From Nitrososphaeraceae archaeon (GTDB lineage Archaea > Thermoproteota > Nitrososphaeria > Nitrososphaerales > Nitrososphaeraceae), in assembly GCA_025449515.1 (NCBI GenBank), contig JANWJI010000178.1:1-5727 (forward strand): 5,727 nucleotides of DNA, given 5' to 3'. How positions within the stretch are numbered: the first letter of the stretch is position 1; every line of letters begins with the position of its first letter. Position numbers and translations under genes: made by a program. The notes below the pieces were generated by a model, which was given only the letters and a program-made list of their open reading frames with translations, did no database searches and was not told where the DNA came from. This document shows positions 5,710 through 5,727 of this stretch, piece by piece.

Positions 5710-5727
5710 TAACTTTTGCTTTCAATA

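Overview
The window is archaeal chromosomal DNA. The evidence is an archaeal-type DnaG primase, a CTP-dependent (DUF120) riboflavin kinase, a HxGH-type FAD synthase-like nucleotidyltransferase, a stand-alone small Toprim protein, and start codons that mostly lack Shine-Dalgarno sites but have TATA-like boxes centred about 25-35 nt upstream. This gene set, the moderate-to-low GC (judged by eye) and the A-type Fe-S carrier fit a Nitrososphaerota (Thaumarchaeota) ammonia oxidiser. The phylum is an inference; the archaeal origin is not in serious doubt.

Layout. Positions 1-214 are non-coding, apart from a possible 16-codon fragment running leftward off the edge (1-49) and the promoter of the first gene. 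A probable FAD synthase (215-838, +) converges, with a 24-nt gap, on a leftward group. Read in transcription order that group is small Toprim protein (3352-2915), dnaG (2829-1573) and a winged-helix riboflavin kinase of the RbkR type (1561-863). dnaG and the kinase are 11 nt apart and are probably co-transcribed. dnaG also has its own TATA-like box in the 85-nt gap after the Toprim gene. A divergent promoter region (3353-3556) separates the Toprim gene from tatA (3557-3907, +). A 124-nt gap follows, then glutamate dehydrogenase (4032-5300, +), whose TATA box predicts a leaderless mRNA. It converges on an IscA/ErpA-type Fe-S carrier (5680-5330, -), with a T-rich gap between them.

Function. The two flavin genes could together convert riboflavin to FMN (CTP-dependent kinase) and FMN to FAD. 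Both proteins carry an N-terminal winged-helix-like domain; the kinase belongs to a group known to act also as a transcriptional regulator. DnaG and the small Toprim protein point to nucleic-acid metabolism: primase and exosome-associated roles for DnaG, and an RNase M5-like fold of unknown activity for the other. TatA forms part of the twin-arginine export pore; no TatC is in view. Glutamate dehydrogenase links ammonium to 2-oxoglutarate, and the A-type carrier serves Fe-S cluster assembly.

This is mostly a conserved housekeeping region. I found no mobile element, CRISPR array, tRNA, rRNA or defence system. The points most worth checking are the winged helix on the FAD synthase-like protein, the coupling of dnaG to a flavin regulator, and the C-terminal tail of TatA.
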